Assembly (NCBI GenBank): GCA_964019135.1
Contig: OZ025263.1
Location: forward strand, 24,365,639 to 24,429,638
Length of the DNA stretch: 64,000 nucleotides
From: Arenicola marina
Taxonomy: Eukaryota > Annelida > Polychaeta > Arenicolidae
Direction: 5' to 3'
Positions 42,171-54,773 of the stretch are shown piece after piece. The notes below the pieces were generated by a model. The model was not told where the DNA came from. It saw only the letters and a program-made list of their open reading frames with translations, and did not search any database. The position numbers and the translations under genes are program-made. How positions within the stretch are numbered: position 1 is the stretch's first letter; each line of letters starts with the position of its first letter.

Positions 42171-42640
42171 TTCCCCCTGGGTCCTCCACTGTAACCCCGC
42201 GCCGGCATATGTCATGACCCAGGTGTCAGGCGAGCGGCTGTCATCAACTCACGTGGAACCCCGACTTATGGTTCCGTCAAGGTCAAGGTTAGCAATAAAC
42301 ACAACGAGTTGGGTTACGGTTACACGCTCAGTGGAAGATACCTTGCTCAGAGAGGGGAGAAGCGAGGGTGGGGTGGCAGGGGGGGAGGGGGGGGGGGGGA
42401 GTGCGATGGGGTTGGCAAGGTTACCCATGGCTAGCCAAGCGAGTCAAGATCAATTTAAGGGACCGCCGTTAAGACGACGCGTCGACGACGTGTCGAGGTC
42501 ATCGTCCTCTCGAACGAGCCGGTCAAACGTGGGTCCACCGCCGGCCGGGCTGGGACCACGAGAGCCCCGAGTCCTGGGTCCCCGTCACGGTAAGTAAAGG
42601 CAAGAATGTGCCCCTCGCACGATTAAGGGTGAAAGTAATG
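42171..42640. other. Non-coding stretch
   Basis: Open for about 150 codons on the plus strand in continuation of the minisatellite, with no recognisable domain. Contains a G run near 42385. Confidence 0.4.
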
Positions 42641-42995
42641 TGATTTATGTGATTTATGTGCCCCCGCTGCCACTGTGAATGGCTTATGTGATTTATGTGC
42701 CCCCGGTGCCACTGTGAATGGTTTCATCTTAGGGTTACCCCGTAGATGCCCAGTAGGTGGCGCCTTCGTCTATTGTCGAGTGTACTCGGCAAAACCAGCC
42801 CAGCGGCCGCTGCGGGGTTCGAATCCCACCCATGCAACGGTCTATGCTATGTGCAGGATAAAGCTCCCATGTCTTTCTTCGCAAAGAGTAATGGGGTTAC
42901 GCCCGGCGATGGCTCCTCTTTACCTTAACCCTTTGCCGTTAATTGTCGCTAATTATCGCTTTGCCGTCCTACTTAATCAATCAATTAATCAAGGG
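42640..42995 (+). repeat. tRNA-derived SINE-like element
   Basis: A B-box-like GGGGTTCGAATCCCACCC lies at 42814-42831, with a candidate A box (TAGATGCCCAGTAGG) about 70 bases before it. A non-tRNA body follows, then the segment shared with 42113-42170, and the 3' end is a simple AATCAATCAATTAATCAA tail. A 38-bp unit with TGTGATTTATGTGCCCCC is duplicated near its start. The 5' limit is uncertain. Confidence 0.65.
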
Positions 42996-44690
42996 CCGCG
43001 GATGGATACACTGCAACAGGTTCGTCCTCACGTTAATAGGTAGGTGTCTGCCTGGTGATCGGTCTATAGCGTCGTGCATAGCTAAGTCTCGCACCTACCG
43101 GCAAGGGGTGGGGGGCGGGGGGGGGATCTCAAGGTAATTGACTGCTGGGGACGTGCCGCTGAAAACGATGTGTCTTTCGTTCAATTGGGTACGCCAATGG
43201 GTCTTAAATTAGGCACTTTAGTACCTGCTTGGGTCTACTCTGGGGGGGCCATTGGTACGACAATGGGTCCGCTCAATTTCTAAGAAAGGGAGAGGCCGAT
43301 TTGCGGTCTATTTTCTACACAATGGATAAAGCACTTTTTTTTGTTTTTCGCCGTCACATCGTGGGAGATGACTATCATCATTGCAGATTTTGCCAACTTT
43401 CTCAGTTGAAACGGGGATGGGCCTAATTCTACGCAGTTTTTAGTACTTGGGTGGGTAAGACATTGGGGCTCTAACAGGCCCCTCGTTATAAATTGTTGTG
43501 TATAGTCCCCCCACCCACCGCCGGGTTCCGCGCAAGGTGGTGAGGTTAAATGCCTGGGTACCACATAATGTGGCCGGACCAAACACGTGTAATGGACGAG
43601 TACCACAGAATATGGTCCGACCAAACACCGTGTAATAGGTTAGTACCACGCAATGCACTCGTTAGAGTGCCTCAAGCCCCTTGCAAAAATCTTATTCGCA
43701 GGCTGTGTTCACGAACAGAACCACGGGTATCACGTGCATTCCTCACAGCGCATGCGCACACGCGTTCCGCGTTATTACGTCATGCCCTCCAAGAAGTTAT
43801 TCAATATTTTTCTACATTCCGATTTGTTTGGACTCACGTTAGATGTCTACCTTCCATGGTCCGACTTCCCCAATGGTAGAAAGTAGACAACCAGTAAAAG
43901 TCACGTATGTAATTTATTATGAATAACATATGTAAGAACAGTTAGGTGGTTAGATAGAACCTGTTCGCAATACCGTATAGGAGATAGCATCAAAGCCTTT
44001 GATAGGCTAGCCCCGATACTCCCGAATGACGCTATATCTTAGCTGTGGATGACTGGATAATGAAGTGTTTGATGAAGACATCCTCTGTGTGGATATCAAT
44101 ATGACATATGCAGAGGTATATATATATATATGCATGTATATTTGCATATATATATATTCCCACGTCACTAGTGAGGACAGGCGATCTGGTTGTAAATGCA
44201 TTTATAACTTGTATCCTTATCGCTCATTTATCCATGTCCACCATGGACAGGAAAGAATAATAATCACACGCTTTTGAACTGAAATTCGAAATTATGTAAT
44301 AATGGCCTATACTAGAGGATACTATGATGATCTAAAGACTAAGAAACAGCATGCGTTGGCGCTGCCGACGGGGGGGGGCGGGTAGTGGGGGGAGGGGGTG
44401 AGAAGACTGAAATTGGGGTCAGATCGAAATCGAATGTGTAGTAATCTATGTGTTGGTTAAATGTATGCGGAATATACGGCATATATACATACATATACAC
44501 ATATTATATACATACATTCATATATGCACATACAATTAAATATATATCCATGGTAATTATGCTGCAAATAGCATCTGAACTAGCATTGCTTTCAATACCT
44601 GCAAAAGACTGCATTCATGGTTTTATTCATATCACATGTATTGAGTTTCAGGGTTTTAATATTGACTCTTGAGTTATTTAGAATAACCCT
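42996..44690. other. Non-coding stretch with a small tandem repeat
   Basis: A ~42-bp unit with GTACCACA(T/G)AAT(G/A)TGG and CCGACCAAACAC occurs about 2.3 times at 43559-43660. G runs at 43110 and 44370 and TA-rich tracts (44110-44155, 44465-44550). No gene supported. Confidence 0.5.
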
Positions 44691-44763
44691 AAACCAATAT
44701 GGCACGATATAGCCTTCCAGGCTGAAAGTGCCGTTAAGCCCCAATCAAATCAAATCAAATCAA
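44670..44763 (+). repeat. Retroposon 3' end with (AATCA)n tail
   Basis: GGCTGAAAGTGCCGTTAAGC followed by CCCAATCAAATCAAATCAAA. A defined body ending in a pentanucleotide repeat is typical of SINE or LINE 3' ends. Confidence 0.55.
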
Positions 44764-45815
44764 TACCTGCAATACACCAATTTATGGTATATTTATCGAT
44801 GAATGCCGGGGATGCAAGTAAAATCGTTTTCCACAGCATGAAATGAGCTTACCGTCGATTTATCCAAAGACTCCGTATAGCTCTCCACGTTGAGTAATAC
44901 TGCTAGCGAAATATTCCTTCCGAAAACTGGCTTCACGGGGGTGTCAGCACCGCTCGCTCCCTCTGTCACTTTCTTTCTCTCTCGTTTCCTCCCTGGTTTC
45001 TATTTGTTACAATAGACCCAGAATCCCAACGGCCAATTGGGACTTGTTAATCCGACATTGTAATCCACCTAGATACTACTATAGGAGCGGCTGGGATCTC
45101 CAGAAGCCAGATACGCCCAAGACTCACTAGGGCCGACCACAGTCTACAGCGCTGAATTGAAGTCACCCCTTGGCCGACGAGGCTGAGCCGCAGATCGCTA
45201 GTTGAGTGGGGCGGGGCGGTGAGGATGGGGTGGGGTTCATGAACCATGAAGTACCCCGCGTGAAAAGCTCAAAACGTGTTCAAGGAGATGGGTGGGTGAG
45301 TGAGAATGGATGCGTGACTGACAAGCATCAGTATCCCCCCCCACCCTCGCTCAAACTCGCCGTCTTCATACCCCCACATGCCCGCCTTTACATTGTCGCG
45401 TCATCGGCCCTTGTCACGATGGTTACTTCCTTACTTTCCGCAACCGATCGCACGCACGCTTAGCAAACGAGCCCTCGATTTACAACCGATTTTCGCTACG
45501 AATTGGACGAGTCTTCAAAAATATTTGGCTACATAAGTTATGGAAATACTCCAGGAAGATATTTCTATACTCAAAACGACAGAAATTCTGCATTTGTGGT
45601 GACTGTGAACCATATAAACTTTATACCTCAGAACTATTGAACAGGCAAGGCGACATATTTATTCTCGCACCTGCTGCCTGTTACGAGTTAAGCCTAGGTG
45701 CTAATCCCCTAACAGCGGGTAAAATCCACTGGTGACGTCACTCTATTGTTCTCTCACGACATTATTTTACTGTAATGTAGTGTGTTTGAGTCATAAGGAC
45801 GTGGATTTTACATAA
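44764..45815. other. Non-coding stretch
   Basis: Nothing recognised. Confidence 0.4.
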
Positions 45816-45919
45816 GTTAATGACCTCGGAAAACGACATTACTGGATAACAATGGGTCCTCGGGCTTCGCCCTCGGATTCCATTATTATCCGGTAATGTC
45901 GTGTTCCTCGGACATTGAC
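45816..45919. repeat. ~104-bp near-perfect palindrome (foldback)
   Basis: GTTAATGACCTCGG...CGACATTACTGGATAACAAT on the left folds onto ATTATTATCCGGTAATGTCG...CCTCGGACATTGAC on the right, with a centre at CCTCGGGCTTCGCCCTCGG. It lies nine bases before the CR1-like ORF1 start, so it is either a small foldback element or part of that element's 5' end. Confidence 0.85.
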
Positions 45920-45927
45920 TTATACGT

Positions 45928-47434
45928 ATGAAGTGCGAAGGACTGCCCACCGGCTCGTGTCCTTTCAGCCGTGACGGGCTCGGCGTAGAACTCACACAGG
46001 GCGACTTGACGCTGTGCGCCCATTGCCGCGACGTTCGCTTCCCAGCCTGCGGAGGAGCCCCACCCCCCTCCCAGCCGAACCCCGGCCTCTGTGTGGATGC
46101 CTGCCGGAAGACGGACCCCAAGTTGGACACCATACGGTGCTTTCTCTGTCTGGTGTGGTTCCACCAGCTGTGCGTCGGGGCCACGGAGGCAGAGGCGGCG
46201 GGCCTCTGGACTTGCCCCACATGTCGAACGATACCCAGTGTTGTCATGAGCCTCCACGCCATGGTGACAACACTGACGACCACCCTGACGGCAGTCAACA
46301 AGCGACTGACCAGACTGGAGGACCGAAACAGCGGCTTGCAGAAGGACGTAAAGGACAAGACCGACCGCTGCGACAAGCTGACGAAGGAGGTTTCAGACGT
46401 AAGACGGGAAAACGCCAGGCTGACTGCCAACATCCAGAAGACGACATGGACAACACTATGGGCCGGACAGCCAGACAAAACGCTCCTCATCGGGACAAGC
46501 CTCATCAGAGACGTTGACGAGAGGAAGCTGAAGGACACGAGCGTCGTCAGTGTCTCTGGAGCGACACTTCCGACCCTGACGGACCGACTGAAGGCCATCC
46601 CCAGGACGTTCAAGCGCATTGTCATCGTGGGAGGGGGCAACGACTGCACCAATCGCGGCGCTTCCCTGGAAACCATCGTGGAGCGCTTCAGTAAGCTCAT
46701 CCGGGCTGCCAAGGACAAAGCTGCCTCCGTGATGGTGTCTGCCATCTGTCCACGACTTGGCACGGACATGGGGGAACGCATCGACATGGTTAACTCCGGC
46801 CTGCAAGGACTATGCGACGACAGGGGATGCGACTTTACCGACAACTCCCCCCTGTTTAGGCTTAATGACGGATCCTTCAACGACGGATACATGACGAATG
46901 ACGCGACATATCTGACGTGCAAGGGCCAGAACAGACTCTGCCAACTGCTCAAGTTGACACCAACAGACGATGCGGACAAGGACAAAGACGTCTGTACCCG
47001 ACCCCGTAAGACCCCCAAGGATCACGACGGGTGGACGCAGCCGGACGGATCAGGACGGACCGGCGACGGGACCAGGACGACGACATAACGCGACAGTAGA
47101 CAGAAGACCTGCGTATCGCATCGCCGACCGCGGAGAACGGGACCGTGACGGAGACGACTGGACCCAAGTTCAGCGACGGCACCGTGATGGAGGCGAGTGG
47201 ACGCAGGTAGAGGGACGGCACCGCGACGGAGGCGAGTGGACACATGTAGAGCGACGGCACCGAGCCCGACGAGAGGTGACAGACAAATCCCGCGCGACAG
47301 AGAAGACGAACGACCGGGCTAGGTGTTACTACTGCGCGGAGGAAGGACATGTGACCGACAACTGCCGACATGGACACTACGTCACTTGTTACACTTGTGG
47401 TCGCTCGGGCCACAAGGCCAAGTTTTGTAAATAG
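45928..47434 (+). pseudogene. CR1-like ORF1: PHD finger, esterase-like domain, zinc knuckles (frameshifted)
   Basis: The first frame runs 45928-47088. A PHD-type finger has Cys30/Cys33 up to C71-x2-C74, H79, C82, C96-x2-C99. A predicted coiled coil spans about 105-175. An SGNH-esterase-like domain has GTS at 189-191 and GGND at 236-239, but DATY at 325-328 where the family's last block has Asp-x-x-His, so the catalytic His appears lost. The frame then shifts near 47040-47090 and continues to 47434 with three 13-residue repeats (RHRDGGEWTQVEG) and two zinc knuckles (CYYCAEEGHVTDNC, CYTCGRSGHKAKFC). PHD plus esterase in ORF1 is known from CR1-type LINEs; the role is RNA binding and particle formation. 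Confidence 0.8.
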
Positions 47435-47673
47435 GTATTCGGCAATGGAGGAAGGGCCGATATGCTAAGTGATGGCTCCACTGACGATTTAATATTATGT
47501 AGCAAGTCTGATTTACATTTTATGAATGAGGGGAGCTCTCAATGTGATTTTACTGGGCAACTAGGCAGTAAAGCCCATATTTTAAGCGATCTAACCGACA
47601 CAGATGTTGTACATTGTAATGATGAGCTTTGTTTTATGGAAGATGACATGTCACGTGATGTTTTAACGATACC

Positions 47674-50600
47674 ATGCAAGGTAAAAGAGTCAAAGATATT
47701 TTAAGCCGTGCTGCAGATAGTGTAAGATACCGGCCTGATCAGCCTTTTATGATGAATGAGGATCATACATGTGCCCCTACCGACATAATAGCTACACTCA
47801 AGAATAATGAGGTAAGGTACGACCCCACATCTGTCCAGGACTGCCGCAATCATGAAAAGGTAAGTGAACGACAGGAGAATTTAGTGGCAGCGATCAAAGC
47901 CAACGAAGATGAAGAGTTATTTGGGCTCGCGCCATTTCATCAGAGAAATGTAAAAAATCTCAAGATAGCCCACATTAACATAAACAGCGTACGACATAAG
48001 TTTGGACCGTTTAGCCAAGCACTGGGAAAAGGCGTATTAGATGTTTTGTTCATTCAAGATACTAAGTTAGACGATAGCTTTCCGGCAGGCCAATTTACTT
48101 TAAATGGGTACAAGGTCCACCGAAATGATAATACAGACAGCTCTGGAGGCATAATGGTGCAGGTAAGAGACGATATACCACACCGGCGGCGCAAGGATAT
48201 AGAAATTTATGAAGACGAGAAGGGGCGTATCGAATCCCTGGCAATAGAAGTGACGCTGAATGCTGAAAAGTGGCTCTTTCTCAGTGTATAAAAGCAGCCG
48301 AGGGTAAAAAACGCATTACTTGTGACAAAGATCGATAGCTTTCTGAATGCAATAGCTGCTGAACAGGTTAAACCTTGTACTGTTGCGAGATTTAAATGTA
48401 AACATGTTAAACCATAAAAATTGTCTGAATGACGTATTAGAGGTCTATGGTACTAAAAATATCGTTAAGTCACCAACTTGTTTCAAAGGTAAAATACCGA
48501 CCTTAATTGATGTTGTGATTACAAATGTGTCGAAGCGCTTACGAGATGTATCATGTATAGATACGGGCCTCAGCGATTTTCACCATATGGTTTGCGTAGC
48601 AACGAAAATAGAAGTTCCCATTAGGCAGCAGAAACGTGTCTATTATCAAAGCTTTAAACATTTTGATGAGATTAAATACAAAGACGATCTAGCATCGGTA
48701 CCTTTTCATGTAGGTGAAGTCTTTGAAGATGTTGATGATTCATATTGGTTTTGTAGCACATTGATCAAAGAGGTCGTTGATACACATGCACCAACCAAGC
48801 AACGGGTAGTTAAGAATAACTGTGTGCCCTATATGAATAGCCATCTTCGTAAAGCCATAAATGTGAAAAATATGCTGAGACGGAAGTACGAGCAATTGAG
48901 TAGCCAAGAGAATTGGGAAAAATACAGAAAGCAAAGGAATCTCATAAGACGTCTTCGGAAAGTAAGCATGCAAAAGTACATAAAGGGGAAATGTAGCGAA
49001 GCTACGACTAACGGGAAGGAATTCTGGAAAGTTGTAAAACCACTGATATCAAGAAAAAACGCAAGCAGCGGAAACGTGTTACTGAAAAAGCGAGAGGAAA
49101 TTATCATATCCATCAAAGGTAAGTGACATATTGAATCAATATTTCATAGACGTTGCCAAAGACATAGGCCAACAAGATGACATACCAGATGATCAACCAA
49201 TAGACGGAACCCTTCTTTATCACAAAGACCATAAATCTGTTATGGCTATAAAGGAAGGTAACCAAGGTATAACGGAAACTTTTAACTTTCGGGCAGTAAG
49301 TAGCCACGAAATATACAATGCACTTAAAGGCATTGACGTGTCGAAGGCTAGTGGCTACGACAAGATACCTCCGAAGCTTATCAAGCTGGGAGCTGCCATC
49401 CTGTGTGAGCCATTAAGGTATGTGTTAAATATGACGATTAATTGTAATACGTTTCCAAAAGAACTAAAATACGCTGAAGTCACACCAATTTTCAAGACGA
49501 AGGACAACTTAAATAAGGAAAACTACAGGCCAGTAAGTGTTCTCCCCTGTATCTCCAAGATATATGAAAAAGTATTGTGTGACCAGCTTATGTCCTTTAT
49601 GGAACCCAGGTTATCACCCAGACTATCTGGGTTTAGAAAGGGACACAGTTGTCAAAGCCTACTGATGCGCTTAGTTGAAGACTCCAAAAATGCATTAGAT
49701 AATAATCAAGTTATGGGAGCTGTACTAATGGATCTCTCAAAAGCATTCGATTGTCTTCCACATAAATTATTGATTACCAAGATGAACGTTCATGGCATAA
49801 GTAAACAATCATGTACGCTAGTTGCAAGCTATCTTACGAACCGCGAACAGAGGGTAAAACTAGGACATAATCGGAGCGAGTGGCTTACCCTCAAGAAAGG
49901 AGCACCACAGGGATCTGTTTGTGGTCCACATCTGTATAATGTATTTACGAATGACCTGCTTGTATCCACCGCACGGGGAACCGATAAGTATAATTATGCT
50001 GATGATAATTCTGTGGCGGCTCAAGGTAAGGAGTTTAACAAGGTTAAAGTAACTCTAGAGAAGGCGTTATCGGAGATAACAACGTGGTTCGTCGACAATT
50101 ACATGAAAGTGAACCCAAGTTAGTACCAGGCAATCGTGTTTGAAAAGAGAAACGAATTAAGTCAGCACAGATCGTTTTCGATTTCTGGAACAGAACTGGC
50201 AGCACAACAGGAAGTAACATTACTAGGTATTCAACTGGACGCTAGGTTAACTTTCGGCAACCATATATCAAGTTTATGCAAGAAGGCTGGAAAAAGTCTC
50301 AATGTTTTAACTAGAGTTTCTAAATTAATGGATGTTGATAGCAAACTTACGTTCTTTCACGCTTTTATTCTTTCACATTTTAATTATTGTCCCGTTGTAT
50401 GGCATTTTTGTGATATGAAAAATATGCGTAAGATTGAAAAGATACAGGAGCGGGCATTGAGGTATGTGTTTAATTACTTTAGATCAGAATATGCAGAGTT
50501 GAGGAAGAGAGCGGGTAGACCATTGCTATATGTTGAACGATTGCGCTGCAAATCATTAGAAGTTTACAAGAGTATCAACAAGATTGGGCCTAGTTATCTT

Positions 50601-50839
50601 ACGGACATGTATAACGTTACATTTAAAAAAATGGGCCAAATATATGTATGCCACGCGTTAAGACAACAGCTTATGGCCATAATTCATTGAAGTATCAAGG
50701 TAGCAAGCTATGGAACATGCTAAACAAGGAAACGAAGTTAGCCAAATCTGCCAAGGAATTTAAAACAACGCTGTCAACCTCGGATGTGTTCTTGTGTCAC
50801 TGTAATTCGTGCACATTATGTAACACAGCTAATGGGTAA
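47674..50839 (+). pseudogene. CR1-like ORF2: endonuclease and reverse transcriptase
   Basis: The endonuclease starts near 47940 (LKIAHININSVRHK, FIQDTKL). A TAA at 48289-48291 replaces the Tyr expected before KQP. The frame shifts before DLNVNML (about 48385) and again near 49110-49130. Reverse transcriptase reads GYDKIPPKLIK, ENYRPVSVLPCISKIYE, GFRKGHSC, AVLMDLSKAFDCLPH, LKKGAPQGSV and YADD at 49995-50006. A TAG at 50121-50123 interrupts NPS/YQAIVF, and a further break near 50690 precedes the C-terminal Cys-containing end (CHCNSCTLC). It resembles the CR1/L2/jockey side of the LINEs. Confidence 0.88.
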
Positions 50840-51019
50840 GGTTTTATGAGATGCAAAGGTTGTTATATTTTCATTGTCATGTATATATATCTCATCCGCT
50901 CATGTCATTTTATCATTGTCGGTCAAGAGCACGTGTGCTAATGTTTATTGTTGACTTTTACATACCGACGTTAAATAAAACGTTATCTTATCTTATCTTA
51001 TCATCTCAACACGGCAAAT

Positions 51020-51515
51020 TCAATAGCGTTATTTTATTAATACTTGTATTATTGTTACTTTGGTACTGGTGAGGCCCCCTGAAGTTCATTTGCTTAGAAC
51101 GCTTATTCGTGTTAGAACTGATTGCCGAGTATGCAATTATGTTGGACGCTAGTAGATTGTTTATATATACCTATATATAGATATATAGGTATGTATACCT
51201 ATAATATAGAGGCATATATATATGTATATATATAAACATCTGAGTTGTGTGACTGAATTAGCCACGCTAAACTATATATATATTGTGCTTTAGTATCGGA
51301 TAGAATTATACGGTCTCTAGTATTTTATTACCCTAATACTTTAAGTGTGTCTGCACAAGGCTACATTCAGGACGGTGACATTTCCTTTTTGGGTGCACTC
51401 ATATAACGTATCCCACCAATATATACCAGAATATAACAATATATATATATTGGTATTTTACACTTAGCAAACGCCTTTTACATGCACAAATTACAGCTCC
51501 AATGTGTCCGAAAAA
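51020..51515 (+). repeat. Dispersed repeat C, copy 2
   Basis: See 29485-30003: same orientation, similar length, scattered substitutions and small indels. It begins directly after the CR1-like tail. Confidence 0.85.
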
Positions 51516-52012
51516 AAATTACGCAATCACAAGGAGTACCACTGCAAAGTCGCGACCGTTGGTAAGGGTATTTCTATTGCGTAGCGAAAAGACAGACATC
51601 TGTATAGGAGTTAGCGTCGAGGTAGCGTCCGTCATGCAAGGAATGTCAGACGACAAGTCACCGTGTCCTGCCGGTGGTGGGACACACCCGCCTGCCACGC
51701 CCGCTTGACTTGATGAGTAAAACTCACTCAGCTCCCACACATACATATAGATATATGTATGTATCGTTGCCTCTGTTAAAATATACCAATTTTCCTAAAT
51801 CCATTAGCGACTGCGAGCGGGATCAGTATGTGGTCTCTGGACACCTACATAAGACTTCTGTAGGGCCTCCCAGGTTTCTACCCCAGCACCACACCCCGGC
51901 GAAGAACTGCCGCCAGCGGCACGCGCAACATAACGTTTCATACCCCCCCCCGCACACCACCCCACCCACCCTCCGCCTAACCCCTGCCTTTTTCAGTGCG
52001 TTGTCGGTTGCA
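51516..52012. other. Non-coding stretch
   Basis: Short frames only. A C run near 51946. Confidence 0.4.
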
Positions 52013-52135
52013 TTCGTCAGTTTCAGTCGTCAGTTTCAGTCGTCAGTTTTAGTCGTCAATTTCAGTCGGCACCTTCAGTCGTCAGTTTTAGTCACTTTCA
52101 GACGTCACCTTCAGTCAGTTCAGTCGTTACACTGG
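52013..52135. repeat. 15-bp tandem repeat (CAGTTTCAGTCGT type)
   Basis: About eight degenerate units of TCGTCAGTTTCAG, some with TTTT in place of TTTC. Confidence 0.85.
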
Positions 52136-53165
52136 TTTAATCGAGTGGAATATTTGGAAACCCCTCATCCTCCGTCCGCCCCTGTCCCCTCAATCCAGCT
52201 ACAGGATCGACCCTTGAACGTCCATGGTGGTCTAGATAATGACGACGTGCTTGTCATCAATTCTTATCATTAGATATATCTACACGTACAGACACGGGCC
52301 CCATGCCGTGAACTCTAAATGTCAGAATGGTAGAATATTTGACGCGAGATTACAGGTCTTATGTTAGAGTTACGTTAACGTTTGTTACTAATCCAATCCA
52401 TACCAGTCGGTCCTTTTCGCTGTTAGAAGCGCGCGCCGTTTTGGTAGCCATTTTCTGTTTGATACTAAAATGTGCGGTTAAAGAACATGCTGCGAACCAC
52501 CAGCCCTTATACAGCAGCGCCACCTAGTTGGAGAACGTCCCCTCTCTCGTAGTCACCGCCAAACAGCCTGGGGTGCGTGGCGTATGGCCATCGACTGGGG
52601 TCGCACGCCATCGGCAACGACAGAGCAAGGATTTGAACTCACCAGATTGGCCAAGGACGCGTATAATTTTAAACCGGAAGTGTGGTATGGTTCGCCGCCA
52701 TCAGGGGCAGCCCGCATGGTAATATTTAACTCTGGACAAGGATTCGTCTCCAATAAGTGGGGATAACCCCTAAATATCGATGCTTTATACTTATTTGTTA
52801 TTTATCGATATTTCACGCTCTTTAGATTGTCCTGCTATTTCCAAAGTAAGGTAAGTATTCAGTAGACATCCCCGCCACAAATGAAATTAGTTCGATGTGA
52901 CCAAAGTGGTTGCATGGCGAGTTCCGAGTGACCAAAATTGTTCGCGGCGGTTGAACGTGCTCTGCAACTCAAAGCTGATCTCAGCGGGATGTTGTCGCGA
53001 CCTTCGTTGTCGGGTTAGTGAGATCGCAAATCGTATGAAAGAAATGTGTACCCCTCATTTTAAGCGATATAATGAGGTATTTATTTCAAGACGTCTTCGT
53101 TGGCTTGTGAACGTTCATCATGCATATGCATGATGCCAGCTGCTCTTGCCTCATGCTGGCTACAT
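52136..53165. other. Non-coding stretch
   Basis: No gene supported. GGATTTGAACTCACC near 52630 resembles an inverted B box but has no A box at the right distance. Confidence 0.4.
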
Positions 53166-53405
53166 GATGCTTTCAGTGGGCAGATTGGGTTAAACGGCTC
53201 CTTGAGCGAACAATTTGGGCTAAATAGCGCTATAAACGGTCAAATGAGAATAATTACCGCCTTCAGCGGCCAATTTGGGCTAAACATGGCCTTCAATGGC
53301 CAATTTGGGTTTAATAACGCCGATATCCGAAGGCGTTCTAGCCCAAATTGCAACTGAAAGTTGTATTGGGCTAGCTGAAAGCGCAAGTTAGCCCAAATTG
53401 GACCC
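53166..53405. repeat. ~38-bp tandem repeat (CAATTTGGGCTAAA type)
   Basis: About five units of GGCCAATTTGGGCTAAA alternating with GCCTTCAGCGGC-like spacers; the last ones (TAGCCCAAATTG, near 53340 and 53390) are inverted, so the array has an internal reversal. Confidence 0.8.
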
Positions 53406-53544
53406 CAAGGATGCCGATACTAGATGAGCACACTCTAATGGTTGCTGTTCAACGCGGGATGTTTTCCCAGATAGAGGGCGCCATTTTAAGTGAATACCTT
53501 CAAATCCCGACTTTCTACGTGAGCTTGGTCACACCCTAATCCCT

Positions 53545-53706
53545 GTTCTCAGACTCATCATTGCTAAATTACGGAGCCCTTTGGCGCCGAAATTAAGCGT
53601 GCTAGGCTAGAAGCAAATGCGGATTCCTCACCAAAGTTGACGTTTGCCTGTCCTTTGAAACCAGTCCCGACTCTCTAGCGTCGCTATTAGGCAAACGGCG
53701 GCCATC
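53545..53706 (-). repeat. Dispersed repeat B, copy 2
   Basis: Reverse-complement match of 17512-17675. Confidence 0.75.
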
Positions 53707-54773
53707 ACAATGCAGAGGCAGTGCCTGGTATAATAGTCGAATAATAGAGGTTATACAATTATGACGTCATCACGTCATGGTGACGTCATGGCATGACGCA
53801 CGCCAACGTCCAAATAAATGGACGCAAACGTTATGCCCCGCAACCAAAAACGTTGACTAAAGTCAAAGTCAAAAGTCTGCGCAGGTCGAAATTTGCAAAT
53901 TGTGAAAAAAGGTACGCTTCGATGTTAAAAAAACTGTCTGAAATCTTACCTATAAACTTTCCGGTGTTAGAAAATACAATATTCACAACTCAACCTTTCA
54001 ACAATTAGCATTTAGCCTATTAATCCCATGCTAGCAGACGTCTGCTTCCTTGTTGTCGTCGCCATTTTGCGATGTCGTCACGCTGCCTTGCGCGGCGGTG
54101 CTTTGGCTGGACGAACTATATTGTGTGACGCGTGATTTAGAACGAAAACGTTACTAAGCAACGCTAGATATTCATGTAAACAAAGGAAAAGAGTAAACAA
54201 AAGCACGTTGTTTTGATGATCGGCAGGGGTGTTTTAGCATCTCGCGCCCACAAGCGCTTAACTTCTTCGTTCATTATTAGACCTAGTCCACACGCGGTCA
54301 TCTGCACTAAGCCCCACCTCTCAGTCTATACTTATAACAAAGAGTATGCAACAAAAAACCGGCGCTGCCAATACCGCCTCAACTTCCAAGTCCCTCGGCA
54401 AGCGAAAATGCCATTATCCCACCATACGTCTCCGTTTCCAACATCACAAATAGTTTATCTTCTTAAATATACTTACTTTAGATCATAATATGCGCAGGTA
54501 CTGCGGCAAAACGCCGTGGCCAAATCATGCAACCCTTCACATTCCGTCACTCAGTTATTAGTGAAACCAGGAATTCATAATTTTTAGCTCTTCGTGAAGT
54601 GCGAAGAACAATCCCACCCCCCCCACTTAAATGCCAAAAATATGCTTGTTTTCACATTTGTTTTTAATATTTGTTTTTAAATATAGATTGTATCAGAAAT
54701 TCCCCAAGCGTATGATCCGGAACAAGTGAATCCGCCTGCTGCCGCAAATAATGTGAATGGGTGCATCATAACG
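53707..54773. other. Non-coding stretch
   Basis: Around 53760-53795 GTGACGTCATGG-like repeats form a small palindromic cluster. Otherwise nothing recognised. Confidence 0.4.

Larger units (their letters stand above)
45928..51002 (+). mobile_element. CR1-like non-LTR retrotransposon, decayed but near full length
   Basis: ORF1 (PHD, esterase-like, CCHC), ORF2 (apurinic-type endonuclease, reverse transcriptase) and a 3' end of CGTTATC(TTATC)n at about 50981-51002, with AATAAAA just before it. Several frameshifts and stop codons show it is no longer active. It is followed after about 18 bp by repeat C. Confidence 0.85.

Noticed and set aside
42109-42597. 162-codon plus-strand frame
   Set aside because: Starts in the minisatellite and SINE fragment and has no recognisable domain.
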